From: Pithys albifrons albifrons
Lineage: Eukaryota > Chordata > Aves > Passeriformes > Thamnophilidae
DNA: 64,000 bases
Direction: 5' to 3'
Assembly (NCBI RefSeq): GCF_047495875.1
Contig: NC_092479.1
Location: forward strand, 8,764,806-8,828,805
Position numbers and translations under genes: made by a program. Of this stretch, positions 44,460 to 56,535 are shown piece by piece. Numbering within the stretch: position 1 is the first letter of the stretch; each line of letters opens with the position of its first letter. A model generated the notes under the pieces. It had not been told where the DNA came from. It did no database searches and worked only from the letters and a program-made list of their open reading frames with translations.

Positions 44460-44680
44460 TGTGACAGAAAATCCTATTGATGACTCTGAGAGAGACTTGC
44501 CAAGAGATAATAAAGAATAAAAGTGGAAGAGTGTTCATCTGCAATTACCTTAGATGCTTTTAGTAACAAAGGAATGAGTAATTTTGCATGCAAGTGAAGC
44601 TTCACAGAGATTAATTTGGCCTACAGCTATATTTTTTTGTGAGTTCTCTGTACATTTTTCTTTTCAAAGTCTATTTTCCT
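44460..44680. promoter_or_regulatory. AT-rich block, candidate conserved non-coding element
   Basis: Sequence such as GAGATAATAAAGAATAAAAG, GAGTAATTTTGCATGCAAG, GATTAATTTGGCC and GCTATATTTTTTTG gives a compact AT-rich patch. It contains TTTGCATGCAAG (octamer-related palindrome) and several TAAT cores. Two AATAAA motifs here have no associated exon. The regulatory reading is inference. Confidence 0.25.
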
Positions 44681-45711
44681 GCTCACTTTTTGCAGAAAGA
44701 GATTGACCATGACACAGAATGAGCACATGGTAGTTTTATGAGTGGGCTGGCAGGGCCTGTTTGTCCCCTGGTTTCAAAAGCACACCAGATAGAACTATCT
44801 CATCCTCTTGCTGTAATTCCTCCCCTTTCTTGCTTTTTTTCCTCTTGGAAATTGCAATAGCAAAATTGCATGGGAGCTGAGCTGTCCTTGGCCAAATTGT
44901 AGCCCAGTAGGAGCTTTCTGTGCCAAGCCATGTGAAAGGAAACCTCAGAGAAAAGGATACAGGGAGTTAAGATGGAAGTGCTGATACGCCCTTAACTCTC
45001 GTGTCATCCACGGCAAAGCTTTAATTTATTCAATCAATGGCAGGGCCCTTAGGCTGGGAAAGGATAATGCTGGATATTAAATCTGTCCCTCTCTCCACTC
45101 TGTCACTGCTGTGTCAGAACACATTGATTCTTCTAGTGCTGCCTTTATTAACTGTCTCCCCAGCGTGGCCTCCCAGTCCATCACACACTAACCTGCAATT
45201 GCTTGCTGAGTGCAAGACCCCTGGAAAACCTCGGGATCTTCTGCTGACCCCATTTTTCAGCCCTGTCAGTGCAGCTTTAATGACCTGCTATTACTGTGTG
45301 TCCTTCAGCCCCACACCCTGGCATTGCCAGGGAACACCAGGCTGGAAGTGTGTTCCTCCTTCTGCTCTCACAGGGTAGTGATGTCATGGCAGATGCACCC
45401 CACCTGTGCTGGAACCCCCATGGCACAGGACAGGGTGCTGTGAGGGCTCCAGATCCTCCCAGATGCCACCAGGGATGGTGTGTGGGCTCAGGGTGGCAGC
45501 TGCTCAGCCTCTGCCACGGGGCTCCATCTGGCCCTGCTGCTCCTGCAGGGGCTGGGAGAGGCTGTTTGAGGTTCCATCATCTCCTGCCCAGCTGCAGCAT
45601 CAAAGTTTACCCAGCTTTGAAAATGTCAGCCCTTTGCCTTTATCCTGATCACATTATCCACAGCCCAGAGTGCTCAGAGACTGGCCCAGAGTTCCAAACC
45701 CTGCAAAGCTG

Positions 45712-45993
45712 GGCACTGCACTGGCACTGGGCACTGGGCACTGGGCACTGGCATTGGCACTGGCACTGGCACTGGGCACTGGGCACTGGCATTGGGAACT
45801 GGCACTGGCACTGGCATTGGGAACTGGCACTGGGAACTGGCACTGGCACTGGGCACTGGGCACTGGGCACTGGCACTGAGCACTGGCACTGGCACTGAGC
45901 ACTGGCACTGGGCACTGGGCACTGGCACTGGGCACTGGGCACTGGGAAGTGGCACTGGCACTGGGCACTGGGCACTGGCACTGGGCACTGGGC
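45712..45993. repeat. GGCACT/GGGCACT hexa-heptanucleotide array
   Basis: About 43 units, a mosaic of 6-bp TGGCAC and 7-bp TGGGCAC, with occasional TGGCATTGGGAAC and TGAGCAC variants. The mixed 6/7-bp phase means the frame shifts along the array, which explains open frames in several registers on both strands. Short blocks such as two GGGCACT followed by one GGCACT recur, so multi-unit duplication has occurred. Confidence 0.95.
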
Positions 45994-48339
45994 TGCTTTG
46001 AAAAGTCAGGAATTTTGAACTTTACTGCAAAGCCTCTGTTGTAAAGAGAGGGATGTCCCCTCTGTAGTCTGAATAACTGAGACACTTCTCTTTCTTGATT
46101 TACTTGCCCATAAAGGCCAGGTAGTTCTGGCACTGTTTCTTTCCCCTGTAGCATGAGCAAATATTTAGCAGCAAATCCTCACCTTAATTTCATTAATTAT
46201 CTGCTAGGGCTGAAAGCCTCTGAAATAATGTCTGATTTTAATAGAGATCTCACAAGCAGAATAAGCTCCCAGTGCCTCCACTTCTTTCAAAGGCCTTTTT
46301 CTCCCTTTACTTTCAATCTGGTTTTAATTCTCTCTCCTTCACCTTCCAAGGGCTTTCAGGCTTCTTTGTTCTCATCTGAGCTGGAGAAGAATCAGTAATT
46401 GTGTTTCATTACCATGTGCAGTACAGTCGGATCCAGAGGAACTTTCTCACTCCCACAAATAAACAATGAAATAAAGTCCCTACTTCATCCAAGTGATTTC
46501 TCTTTTTAGTGCCTGCCTGTATAATTACTGCCTGTGTGTCTGAGCAGGTCGGGCTGGGAGGGGAGAAGCTTCTCCCTGTGCTGTCACATCCCAGCAGGGA
46601 TTGCACAGGGTGAGGAGAGGCTGGAGGAGGAACAGCTCAGGAAAGGCCTCTGAAATGCTCCTGAAATGTTCCTATTCCAGGTGCACACTCCCATCAGAAC
46701 TCTGGAGTTCTGGCCAGGGTCCCTGAGGCAGCTGAGAAATCAAGACTGCATTTTCCTAGGGAGGTGTAGAGGTCCCTCCTGGGACCCTTCTGAGGCTGAA
46801 TCTCCCCTGCGAACCCTGGTGTGTTCTGCTGCCCCTTTGCTTCCCTCCTGCTGCTGCAGAGACCAAACTGGCACAGTAAAAACACTCCTGATTGTTTCAT
46901 TAAAAATCAAATTTTCCTGGCTTGGAGGGTGGTGCTGAGTGTCCAGGTCCCCTCTGGCTCACTGACAAGCAGCCCTGGCCCAGCTAACAGAACAGAGGGG
47001 AGCTGGTGCATCCCCAGGGAGGAGCAGAGCTCTGCATTTCAGCCTCCCCCGGGCAGGAGCAGGAGCAGGAGCTGCTCAGGGCACTGCTGCCTTTCCTGAC
47101 AGGGAACTTGGGGGCTGTTACAGCAAATCAATCTCTTGCACATAAAATATCACCACAAACAGGGAACACATTTCTCATCTAGTCACTCTTCCTCCTGGGA
47201 CAAGCAGGCAGATCAGGAGTTCCAGGACAATGAAATGCATCTTGCAGAGGGCAGATGGATGTGCTGGTTTGTGGGGAGGAGCAGGGTGGGCTGAGTGCAG
47301 GTGGGGAGCTCTGACAGCTGCTGCCAAAGGCCTTCCAAGGCCCATTAGAAATGTTGCCCTGAAGAGTTGGTGGGAAAGGCTCTGTGAGGGGACGAGGCAG
47401 CCAGAGAAAGGGAGGGAGGTGGGTTTTGTTGAGCACATTTTCTTCTTTCCACCCCTGAGAGCAGTGTGTGATATGTATGAAGATGTGGGAGATGGGTGTG
47501 TTAGTGAATTTTAAGTGGGAAAAATCACGTTTGTAGGAAATGCTTTAGGACAGGATCTGTCACTGAGCATGGAGAGCACAGCCACCTGCAGAGTGTTTGT
47601 AACCAGCTGATGTGCAGAGGAAGGGAAGGTGGTCAGTCAGGATGGTAATCCCAGAACTGGGAGATTTCCTCAATTTGAGGAAAAATTATGTAGAAATGGC
47701 CCAGAATAATTAAGCACAGTCTCTCACCTTCAGTCCTAAATACATTTGTTAGATTGTCTCTTTTTTTTTTGTCTGAATCTTGTTTTCCCATACATGTAAA
47801 AGGAGCTGTCAGCAGAGAGCCTTTGGAGACTGAATATATGAGGCACTAACAATCCATAAACATCCTGGCTGGAAGGGCACAGGCAGGTGAACAGGGACAG
47901 GTGGGAGAGAAGGAAACATCCCCAAATCCCTCTGTGCTGCCTGGTTTGCTCCTACAGCTTGGGTGAGACTCCCTGTGGGGAGCAGCTCCTGAATCCCTGC
48001 TGTCCTGGGGAAATGGGGCTGTGGGGGGGACACAGACAGTGTCACCCTGATGTGGAAAGGCCACATTAAACTGGGTATTTGCCTGTTTGTGCCTGGTTGG
48101 AAACTCCTTCCCAACTTGGCGGCTCTGTCAAGTCAAAAGGAGGATTGCAGCACTTGTTGCAATCACCTGACAGCAGCAGAGTTTGGAAGGATTCACTGCA
48201 CCCCTTGGGTGGAAAAGGGAGGGCTGCCATCTGTTTGTAGGCCTTGAAGCAAGCCCAGGGTGTGGGGTGGAAGAGAAGGGCTGTGCAGGCACTCACTGAC
48301 ACAGCCCAGAGCAGGGCCCTAATTGGGCCTCATCTGAAC

Positions 48340-48540
48340 AGTCACAGCCCCAAATTGAATTCCTGGTTAGGTCATCCTCTGTGTCTCCTAATCATGTGTG
48401 ACATTAAACACTTATTCAATGAAACTCTTTTCTCTGCACTAATTATTAAGCATGAAAAGTTGATATTGAGCGAGGCCATTGAGCCAAGACAATTCAATAA
48501 CTAGCAGGGAGGAGAGATTATTTCAATGCAATAAGTTCTC
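48340..48540. promoter_or_regulatory. AT-rich block, candidate conserved non-coding element
   Basis: CTAATCATGTGTGACATTAA, CACTTATTCAATG, GCACTAATTATTAAGCATG, AGACAATTCAATAACTAG and TTCAATGCAATAAG occur in 200 bp. CTAATC is a CRX/OTX-like core and TAATTATTA a homeodomain-like one. Motif-based inference only. Confidence 0.28.
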
Positions 48541-49432
48541 TTGAGCCAGATGGAGTTCCCAGGATGCTCTGGGACAATATGACACATGGAATTGTCCTCT
48601 GGCTTGTGTGACAACTCAAACTGTGCTATTAAAAAGCCATCAAGGAGCTGGAGTGAGGTGTTGCAAGAAAGGACACAATGAGGGGGAAATTGAGGGCGTT
48701 TTAGGCAGAATGTAGGTAAGTGGCCAATGTAAAATGCAGCAGGGCATGGCTGGGAGATGTGGAACACCTCTGTGAGCCTCAGTGACAGATCCGAGCAAAC
48801 TCTGCACTTCTGCAGGATCCACAGGCAGGTGTTGTGTCCTGGCCCTGCACTGCAGGTCAGGCTCATCCCCCAGTGAGTTTGTAGCTAAAACACCTCTGCA
48901 CCAACCTCCCAGTTTGAGAAGAAAATGCTTTGTGTTTGTGCTGGAAGAAAATCTCCAAGTTACTCAGCCCTGCCCTCTCCTCCTTTCTCTCCTCTTTTAG
49001 ATTTGATCCCTTCCCTTTCATTTTTCCTCTCATTCTTGCTCTGTGTGCTCTGCCTTGTCCTGTTCTTCCCCCTCTCACTGCTCACCTGACCCTGACAGAT
49101 CCCTGTGGATCCAGCCCTGCTCGGAGCCAGCATCACCCTGCCCTTACTGTTCCCCCTGTACCTGGGACCTGTGCCTTGTGCTCCCCGTCCTGGGATGCTG
49201 CTGAGCTCCTCAGGGAGGGCAATGCCACCCCAGAACCAGCTGGGTGGTATAAGACATCCAATTACCAAAGAGAATATAATGTAATTTCACCCATGGGCAG
49301 CGCTGAAAGGACTGAATTTCCTCCCATGTGATGCATTGAGCTGCCTGTGCTATCTCTGTTTGCTGAGCCTCCTGCCTCCTTCCCAGCTCCCTGGCAAATC
49401 TCTGAAGCTCAGAAGACACTGAAGCACAGCAC

Positions 49433-49507
49433 GTTTCACAGCTGAGGAACCAAGATAAACCAGAGACATTGCAGCTTGTTGTTCAAATCCCAGAGCAAAC
49501 AGAGGCA
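49433..49507 (-). repeat. Possible MIR-like relic
   Basis: TTTCACAGCTGAGGAACCAAG and, 45 bases on, GTTGTTCAAATCCCAGAGCAA have the order and spacing of the antisense MIR blocks TTTACAGATGAGGAAACTGAG and GGATTCGAACCCAGG. The interval is diverged. Confidence 0.4.
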
Positions 49508-51399
49508 AATTAATGGGTCTATCTATATCCCTCCCTTTCACTCTTCTGTTTGTCTTTTCCTTTCTTGTTTTCTCTCCTCTTTCCCTTTCCCTTTGTTCTC
49601 TTCCTTCTTTGTTTCTTGTTCTGATAAACATGATTCATGCCATGGTGAGACTTTGCTTTATATCAGGGGAACTGCTCAGGGCAAGGCAGGCCAGGGCAGG
49701 GCATTCAGAAACTTGTGTCTGACCTGCCTTTTCCAGGGATGAGCTGCTGGTTGGGGCAAACACAGCTGTGCCAAGAGGGGTTAGTTCAATCCCAGAGGGA
49801 AGGGCCAGAAAAAGTGCTGGGCTTTTTCCAGTCTCACATCTCACAGGTTACTGAAATACTGAGGGAGTCCGTGGCATTCCTGGCTGACTCTGCTCTGGGA
49901 CAGAAGTTTAAAGGTTTGGAGGCACCTGTAGAAAAAGAAACACATCCAGCAAGTGGCTCAAAGCACCCAAGCAGTTTGGGTGTCTGACTGTGGGCAGGAA
50001 GGGGCTCTTTGGATGCTCTGGATGTGCTCTGCCCTGTGAGATCAGCTGTGTTATTCCAGAATGCAGCAGGGATGGTCTGTCTGGCCCAGGATGGTGCCAC
50101 TGGCACAGGGCAGGGCTGTGGAGCTCAGAGGGAAGCACAAACCCCGTGCCCTGCACAGCAAGGCAGGGACAGGGGAGGCTGAGGGCTGTTTGCAGGGCAC
50201 TCCCAGAGTGCAGCTGCTTTGATCAAAACCTGTGTCTGCTCTTGGGCATCCCCTCGCTTGGCACTGGCTCTGTGCGTGCTGGTACAGAGGCACAGAGCCC
50301 TCTCTGCCCTGCAGCAGTCAGTGCTTGGGGTTTTCCTTTTGAAGGCCTGAGAGGAGAGTCTGCTCTTTGCAGCACTGGTGGGAGACGTAGGGAAGGAGTG
50401 AGAGGAGCAGCCAGCACTGCCCTGCACAGCCAGGGAACATGAAAAGAAGGGCTGTGTTACCCCTTCTGGGCTGGGCTGTGACCAGCCTTTAATTGCAGGA
50501 TCACACACAGCCTCCTGCATCCTGGAACACATCAAACAGCATGTCTGCAAACTCCAGCTGGATTCTCCAAAGCTGCTGCCTTCATGTTTATTTAAAAGAG
50601 CTGACTCTGAAGCTTGTTTAAAAGTACATCCAATGTAAAATGACAGCAAATGGTGCTGAGAGCAATTGTGCAGATCCCAAAGGCCTGAACTTAAGGGAAA
50701 CCCCTTTCCTGTGGGAAGAGCAGGGAGAGGATTCAGGAGAGGCAGCTCTGCCAGCCCTTTTGATGTTCTCTTCTCCTCCCTCCTCTGCCTCTCTCCTTGC
50801 TGTTGAAGGTAAATACCAATGGATGCTGGAGGCATCTCTGGCCCTCTGAAGTGCTGCTGCCCATTTGATGTGCCATTTGAAGGGCCGTTGCAGCAGTTTG
50901 CCTGTGAATTCTTCCCTGCTCCCTTGCTGGGTCTTTGTCAGGGGTATAATTTGAGACTAATTAGTTCTCAGCTCTCAGGCCTCACAAAGGAGCATCAGCA
51001 CCTGGTGGACTCTGTTTGCTGAAGCCTTTACGAAATGGGAACACATTGCTCTTTCATCTTAGTGCACAAATAATTAGAATAACTTAGCCAGGGTCCCCTG
51101 GGATGCAGTTTGAGGGTAAAACACTTCCCTGCAGGGACTGGCTACTTTGGCAGCCAGTGCAGAGGAGCTGCAGTGGTGACACCTCTCGCCTGTGGGCAGT
51201 GCCAGCCTTTCCTCTGCACCCCTGTGGGCTCCAAACCTTTCTAATCCAATCCCTCTAATCCTTTCCTGTGTTTCAGAACTGTGTCTCTCCCAGAGATCAG
51301 CTGGAAAGAAGGGTGGCATAGGATGAGACTGTCTGTGAATGCAGCAGCTCATGCCCTGATCTGGGGGACACGGGGGCCTCCTGCCTTTCTGTGAGACCC

Positions 51400-51536
51400 T
51401 TTAGCTCTGGGGGGCTCTGGGGGACCCCAAAAGCTCTGCCCAGTGCAGTGCTCAGGGCTTTGGCTCTGGGGGGCTCTGGGCCACCCCAAAAGCTCTGCCC
51501 AGTGCAGTGCTCAGGGCTTTGGCTCTGGGGGGCTCA
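51400..51536. repeat. 59-bp tandem repeat, 2.3 copies
   Basis: GCTCTGGGGGGCTCTGGG recurs at 51404, 51463 and 51522, exactly 59 bases apart, with GACCCCAAAAGCTCTGCCC and GTGCAGTGCTCAGGGCTTTG between. Copy two differs only by a CCACCCC-type change. Each unit carries G6 and GGG runs. Confidence 0.94.
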
Positions 51537-51779
51537 GCATCTTTGGGGCCAGCTCAGTTCAACAGCAAAGGTGGCACCACCTCAGCCAAGCGATTCTGCA
51601 CCTTGCAAGGGTGAATCCCATTTATGTCCATACAGATCAGGATCTTTGAGATCTCTTATTTATTTTCAGTGTGACATCTTGTCAGAAACAGACGTGGAAT
51701 GTTTCACATCTCTGGGATTCCAACCAGCACCAAAATCCCCTCACACACATTCAGTTGCTGCCTTGGGTGATAATTTCCC

Positions 51780-52130
51780 TGCCTTTAATGTATGTGCACA
51801 TTAAGGTTGAGTTACAGTTGCTGTGGGAACTATAACTTTGAGTTTTATGATTCAAAAAGAAGAGAAAGAGTATATTTATATACTTTATTTTGCTTATGTA
51901 TCAACATGTTAATATTGATGCAATGGGAGAAGAAAGAGAAACAAACTTCCAAACAGAAAGTGTAACAGCAAACACTGATCTGTTTATTTTCCCTTCTCCA
52001 GTGTTCCTCAAACAGGCAAAATCCCCACAATAAAAAGAAAAAAGTATAAACTAGGAGGCACACAAAGGGGAAGAATGAAAGCAACAGAGAGCTGAGAGGT
52101 TAAATGAAGTTGTTAGAGATAAAATGTTTG
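51780..52130. promoter_or_regulatory. AT-rich block, candidate conserved non-coding element
   Basis: A 350-bp AT-rich, purine-leaning stretch with AGTATATTTATATACTTTAT, CAACATGTTAATATTGATGC, CAAACTTCCAAACAG and AATAAAAAGAAAAAAGTATA. The inverted match in GTATATTTATATAC could form a small cruciform. It may be an enhancer or simply an AT-rich intron segment. Confidence 0.22.
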
Positions 52131-52358
52131 CACTTTCCAGTCCCAGGTCGCCACATGCCACGAACCTCAGAGTAAAACCCACCAGGAACTTGGAACACTG
52201 AGATGGGCCAGTCCAGGGCTCACTGTGGGCAATTCATTCATGGTGCTGCTGTGCAGGGAGCTGTGGGGATGGAGGGCAACAAAACACACCCTGCAAAGCA
52301 CATGGGGAGCCCTAAAATGTGTGTATGGTGTCTCTCCCCTGGCCTGGGGGAGCTCCCA

Positions 52359-52548
52359 GGTTTGGGATTTAAGGCAGAAGGGTTTGTTCCTCACACGCTC
52401 AGAGGAGCTGGGCAGTGGCAGGGGAGGCTCCAGCACTGCATCCTCCTCTGTCACAGCTCAGGTTTGGGATTTAAAGCAGAGGGACCCAGAGGAGCTGGGC
52501 AGTGGCAGGGGAGGCTCCAGCACTGCATCCTTCTCTGTCACAGCTCAC
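52359..52548. repeat. Tandem duplication, about 102 bp period
   Basis: GGTTTGGGATTTAA starts at 52359 and 52461. In both copies it leads to CAGAGGAGCTGGGCAGTGGC and CTCCAGCACTGCATCC, then TCTCTGTCACAGCTCA. Copy two lacks about 18 bp present in copy one (GTTTGTTCCTCACACGCT). The downstream halves are almost identical, so the duplication is recent and the deletion came later or at the same time. Confidence 0.93.
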
Positions 52549-55500
52549 AGTGAGGGATCTGGATTTGGGCTCGTGCTGGTGTTGAGTCAGGAGGAACTTT
52601 CTTCAAGTTAATGGTGTTAGATGGAATAAATCAGGAGTAATGGGGGAGAACCAGGCTGTGTAGTGTTCTACACACTGAAACCAATCCTGTGTCCTAGTCA
52701 GGAGTTAATATGATGTAGAACCCAAAGAACACTCTGTGTACACCCAGCACCTTTCCAGCATGGCTGCTGCTGATGGAGCCACAGAGTTATCTTTTTTCAA
52801 TTTGTCTCTAATTTTAAAAAACGCAGCCCCTTCCCCTGTGAGAGTCTGAGCTGCTCCTTCCCTGGTCACTGCGGGCTGTGATTTAATTTGGTATTGATTT
52901 TTCCCGAGCTGGTGTCAGTAACGGAAGTGAAGCAACCCAAAGCACAAATCACTTATGAAAATTGTGGCCAGCCTCTCACCAGCCTGCAAAGATGGTCATT
53001 AAAAATGTCTGGAAAGGCAAAATCAATCAGGGCCCTTCAGAAAGTTGTTTGGGTGCACAGAAAACAAAAAGCAAAGATTAGCAATATTAAAATCAGATTC
53101 TTCCCAAAGCTTCAGCTGGTCTCCCATGTGCCAGAAATAGCTTCGTTTCCTGAACACAGAGCGGGGATTTATGTCCTCAGCAGACAGTGATGGCTGAGGA
53201 GGAGTCACTCCAGGGTGGCAGATAAATGACCTGTGTTTCCAACACTGTTTTGCACTCCAGAGCTCACAGAAGCCCAAACGGCCTTTGGGACAGTAAATCT
53301 CGAGAGTGGGTTATGGATTTAGCATGGCAGCTGCTGTGGGAGGGATGCCAGCTGTGCCCTCTGGGGCACCCCTGGGCACCCACACACGGCCCTGCCCTTG
53401 GGCCCTGCTGTGCTCTCTGGAGCTCAATGACAGCCCCTGCCCTCACCCAGTGCCAGCTCCAGCTCCTGCTGGGCTCAGGGTGGTTCCTGGGAGCACAGCA
53501 CGTGGGTATGGACAGATGTGCCCTCAGAGGAACCTTGGGAAGCAGTGAAGAATTAGCAGACCTGGGCACCTGACACGTGCCAGCCTTCAGGGACAGCCCT
53601 GGTGCAGCCCAGTGTCTGCTCAGAACTTCCTGCCAAGGTCCTGCCTGGGGACAAACTGCTCCCAAGCCACCAGGTTTGCTGGCCATGCCCTGAGCACACT
53701 GATGTGCACTGTGAGGGCTGGGCCCTGTGGTCTCAGCAGGAGTTGGGGGCTGCTGGCTCTGAGCAATATCCCTCATGCTGCTCCCCTGGCTGGGCTCTGC
53801 TCTGCCAGGGCAGGGGCTGCAGGGGCAGAACCCCAGCAAGGTCTCTGCACCTCCTCTGGGGAGGCAGGACCGAGTTTTGGGCAGGCCCTTTCTGTTCTCC
53901 CCTGTCAAATGTGCTGGGTCTGCATTTCCATGACATCAGTTACGGGCACTGCAAATATTTGATCTCAGGGAAACGTGGAAGGAAAGGCAGCGGCTCCTCC
54001 AGGCTGGGTGGGCTGGGTGGCAGCTCTGCTGTCTGTGCGTGGCACCCCATCAATGTGGATGAGGCTGTAATTGGCTCCCACACCTGCCCAGGGTGCCTGA
54101 GGGCCCAGGTGTCCTGGCTAATTGTTGTAGACAATTAATAACTCCGGTTCTGCTAATTCCATCTCGTGCTGTGCAGTGCCAGGAGCAGAGGGTGAGAGTC
54201 TGCAGAGCTGCTGGCAGAGAGGGAGGGTGTGGGGACTCAGGGCAGGGAAGGGCACAGTGGGGCTGGCACCCTGGGCTCAAACAGCAGCAGGGGCACAGCC
54301 ACAGACATTCCTGTGCCCACAGAGTCCCCTGCTTTTCCCCCTTTCCTCCTCTTCTTTTGGACAGCCTGATCGTGGCAGAGGAGGTTCTGCCAGACCCCAG
54401 TACTGTCTGGGTGGGCTGCAGGGGGGCTGGGCTGGCACTCCAGGGGGATCCTGCAGGGGATCCAGGATGTCCTGCCTTGGGTCGGGGCCATGGCCATGGG
54501 AGCTGCCTCAGGTGGTTATAGACACCCAAATAACTGCAATTCTGAACTGTAACTGCAGGGGGAAAAGGGAAATAATGATAAATGAATGTATGTACCAGAC
54601 TGCTGCTGGACACTGGTGGGACTTTCATCTCGGGCCTCACTGAAGCAAACACATCCACACCACCCACCAGCCCTGGCCACTCTCACTGCTTTGCCATCTG
54701 CTGCAGGATGGATGGATGAACAACATTTCCATAATGTGCAGAATGTTCTCATGCAAAGCACAGCAGGGACTCTGCTGGTGGCTTCTGGTCTTGTGGCTGT
54801 GAGGAGGCAAAGCTGGACTCTGATGATGCAGAGGAGGCCAAACCACTGCCCAAGGAACTCCTTCTCTTTGGAGTTTCAGAACTTGCAGAACTTTTCCAGA
54901 ATTCTATGAGAATCTCCTCATTTTTCCCCAGGGACAATGAATTTCCAAAACATCCCATGGACTGCAGCTTCAGCAAAACAATTCTCTGCCAGCACCTGAG
55001 GCAGTCAAGGGAAGCAAAATAAACAAGTAAAACCCAAGCCACACACACTGCTTGAGCTTAATGCAAATAAATCACACAAGTATTAAGTTCAGTTCTAAAT
55101 CTCTCTCTCCATCTTCCTGTCTTTCAGGCTGCCTGTTTCTTGCCTAAGAATATTTTATCAATCTGCCAATCTGGGTTTATGTACAGTTCAGCTTTTTCCT
55201 ATTGCTTCCCTGTCCTCCTCCCTGTTTCTGCTTCTCCCTTCACCCTTCTACCAGCACTGTTGGTAAACAGGGACACAGCACCAAAAGCAGCTGCAAAAGA
55301 TGTTTCTCCAGCCCCACTTCCCAGGGGCTTTTCCCCCTTTGGAGGGGCAGGGGCTCCTTTGCAGTGAGGGTTGTGGTTCTCAGCTGTGCTGGAGGTCACC
55401 ACCCCACTCTGGAGGCAGCACAGTCAGAAATGATGCTTTGATTAAGTGTATTTTAATTACTTCAGAAAGGAAAATCTGAAACCTGAAATATTTCAGCTTA

Positions 55501-56442
55501 AACTAATATATTTTGGTTCCAGTTGGTGCCTCTTAAAGATTTGTGTTTCCAGTGAAGAGCTGGCATGTTCTGCCAGTGCAGTACAGGGGTTGTGAGAAGC
55601 TCTGGATTTCTATTTACACATCTGGAAATAAATGTCCAGGTTTGAAAACCCTTGAGCTCTCATAGATTTTCTTACATGTAATGGGAGCTTCAGGTCTGAT
55701 GCTTAGGGGTTTAAATAGAGATTTGAAAACCTGCCTTTTGGCATCTGGACTTGAACCTCTTGGCTTTCTCTGACTGGAATGCCCTGACGTTCCCCCAGTG
55801 TGACTGTTTCCTCTTGCCGTGTGTTCCTCCTTCGGGATCCTGCCTTCATCTGAGAAGTCATTTCTGAAATGCATCACAAGACTCTGAGTGGTTTCTGTCT
55901 GTGGCACAAAGCAGCTGAGAGGACCTGAGACTTGAGCTACATGAAGGTCAGGCAGCTGCTGGAGTTCTTCTGTCAGTGGAAATGCAGTTGAAGAGCTGAG
56001 TTAACAGCTCTCACTCCGTGGTGCTGAGGGGCAGCTCGGGGGACTGGCAGTGGAATGGGCACTCTCTGCCTCTGCTTTACCAGTTAATACCCTCTCTGGT
56101 GAGTGGTAAGTGAAGGCCAGTGATGCCTGGCTGTGATTTTTGGCCTCTTTGACGTGACCTTGTGGAGTGAACTTAGTTTCTAAATGCCCCATTCAGCAGT
56201 TTCCATCAGTGCTGTACATGGGATAGAACAGCAACAGGAATAGGAGTAGGAAAAAGACTCTGAAGGGCTGAGCAGTGTCTGCCCAGCAAGCCCATTAAGA
56301 ACAAGGCAACACTACCCTGTTCATCGATCCCTGCAGGAAAAGTGCTGCTCTGTTTTCTGCTGCCTCCCACCTCTGAGTGGCCTGTAATGTGTAACCTCAC
56401 CAGGAGGCACAGAAGTGGCCTCACCCCCCTGCCCTGTGTGCT

Positions 56443-56535
56443 GTGATGGGAACACGAAGCAGAGGAGGGGCTGCCTTGCCCAAGGTCACACAGTGACAGT
56501 GGCAGAAGTGGCTGGGGACAATGTCAGGCTCCCTG
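56443..56535 (-). repeat. MIR-like SINE relic
   Basis: CTTGCCCAAGGTCACACAG followed by TGACAGTGGCAGAAGTGGCTGG is nearly the antisense MIR core (CTTGCCCAAGGTCACACAGCTAGTAAGTGGCAGAGCTGGG) and points the element to the minus strand. The flanking GAACACGAAGCAGAGGAGG fits the diverged GGAAACTGAGGCACAGAG part. Confidence 0.75.

Larger units (their letters stand above)
41788..45711. other. Non-coding DNA with AT-rich islands
   Basis: I find no supported gene. AT-rich patches that look constrained lie at 41940-42260 and 44460-44680. A nine-copy 16-bp array is at 43092-43242 and an 11-bp triplicate at 44352-44388. The frames at 43537-43731 (minus) and 45037-45378 (plus) carry no recognisable domain. 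Confidence 0.55.
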
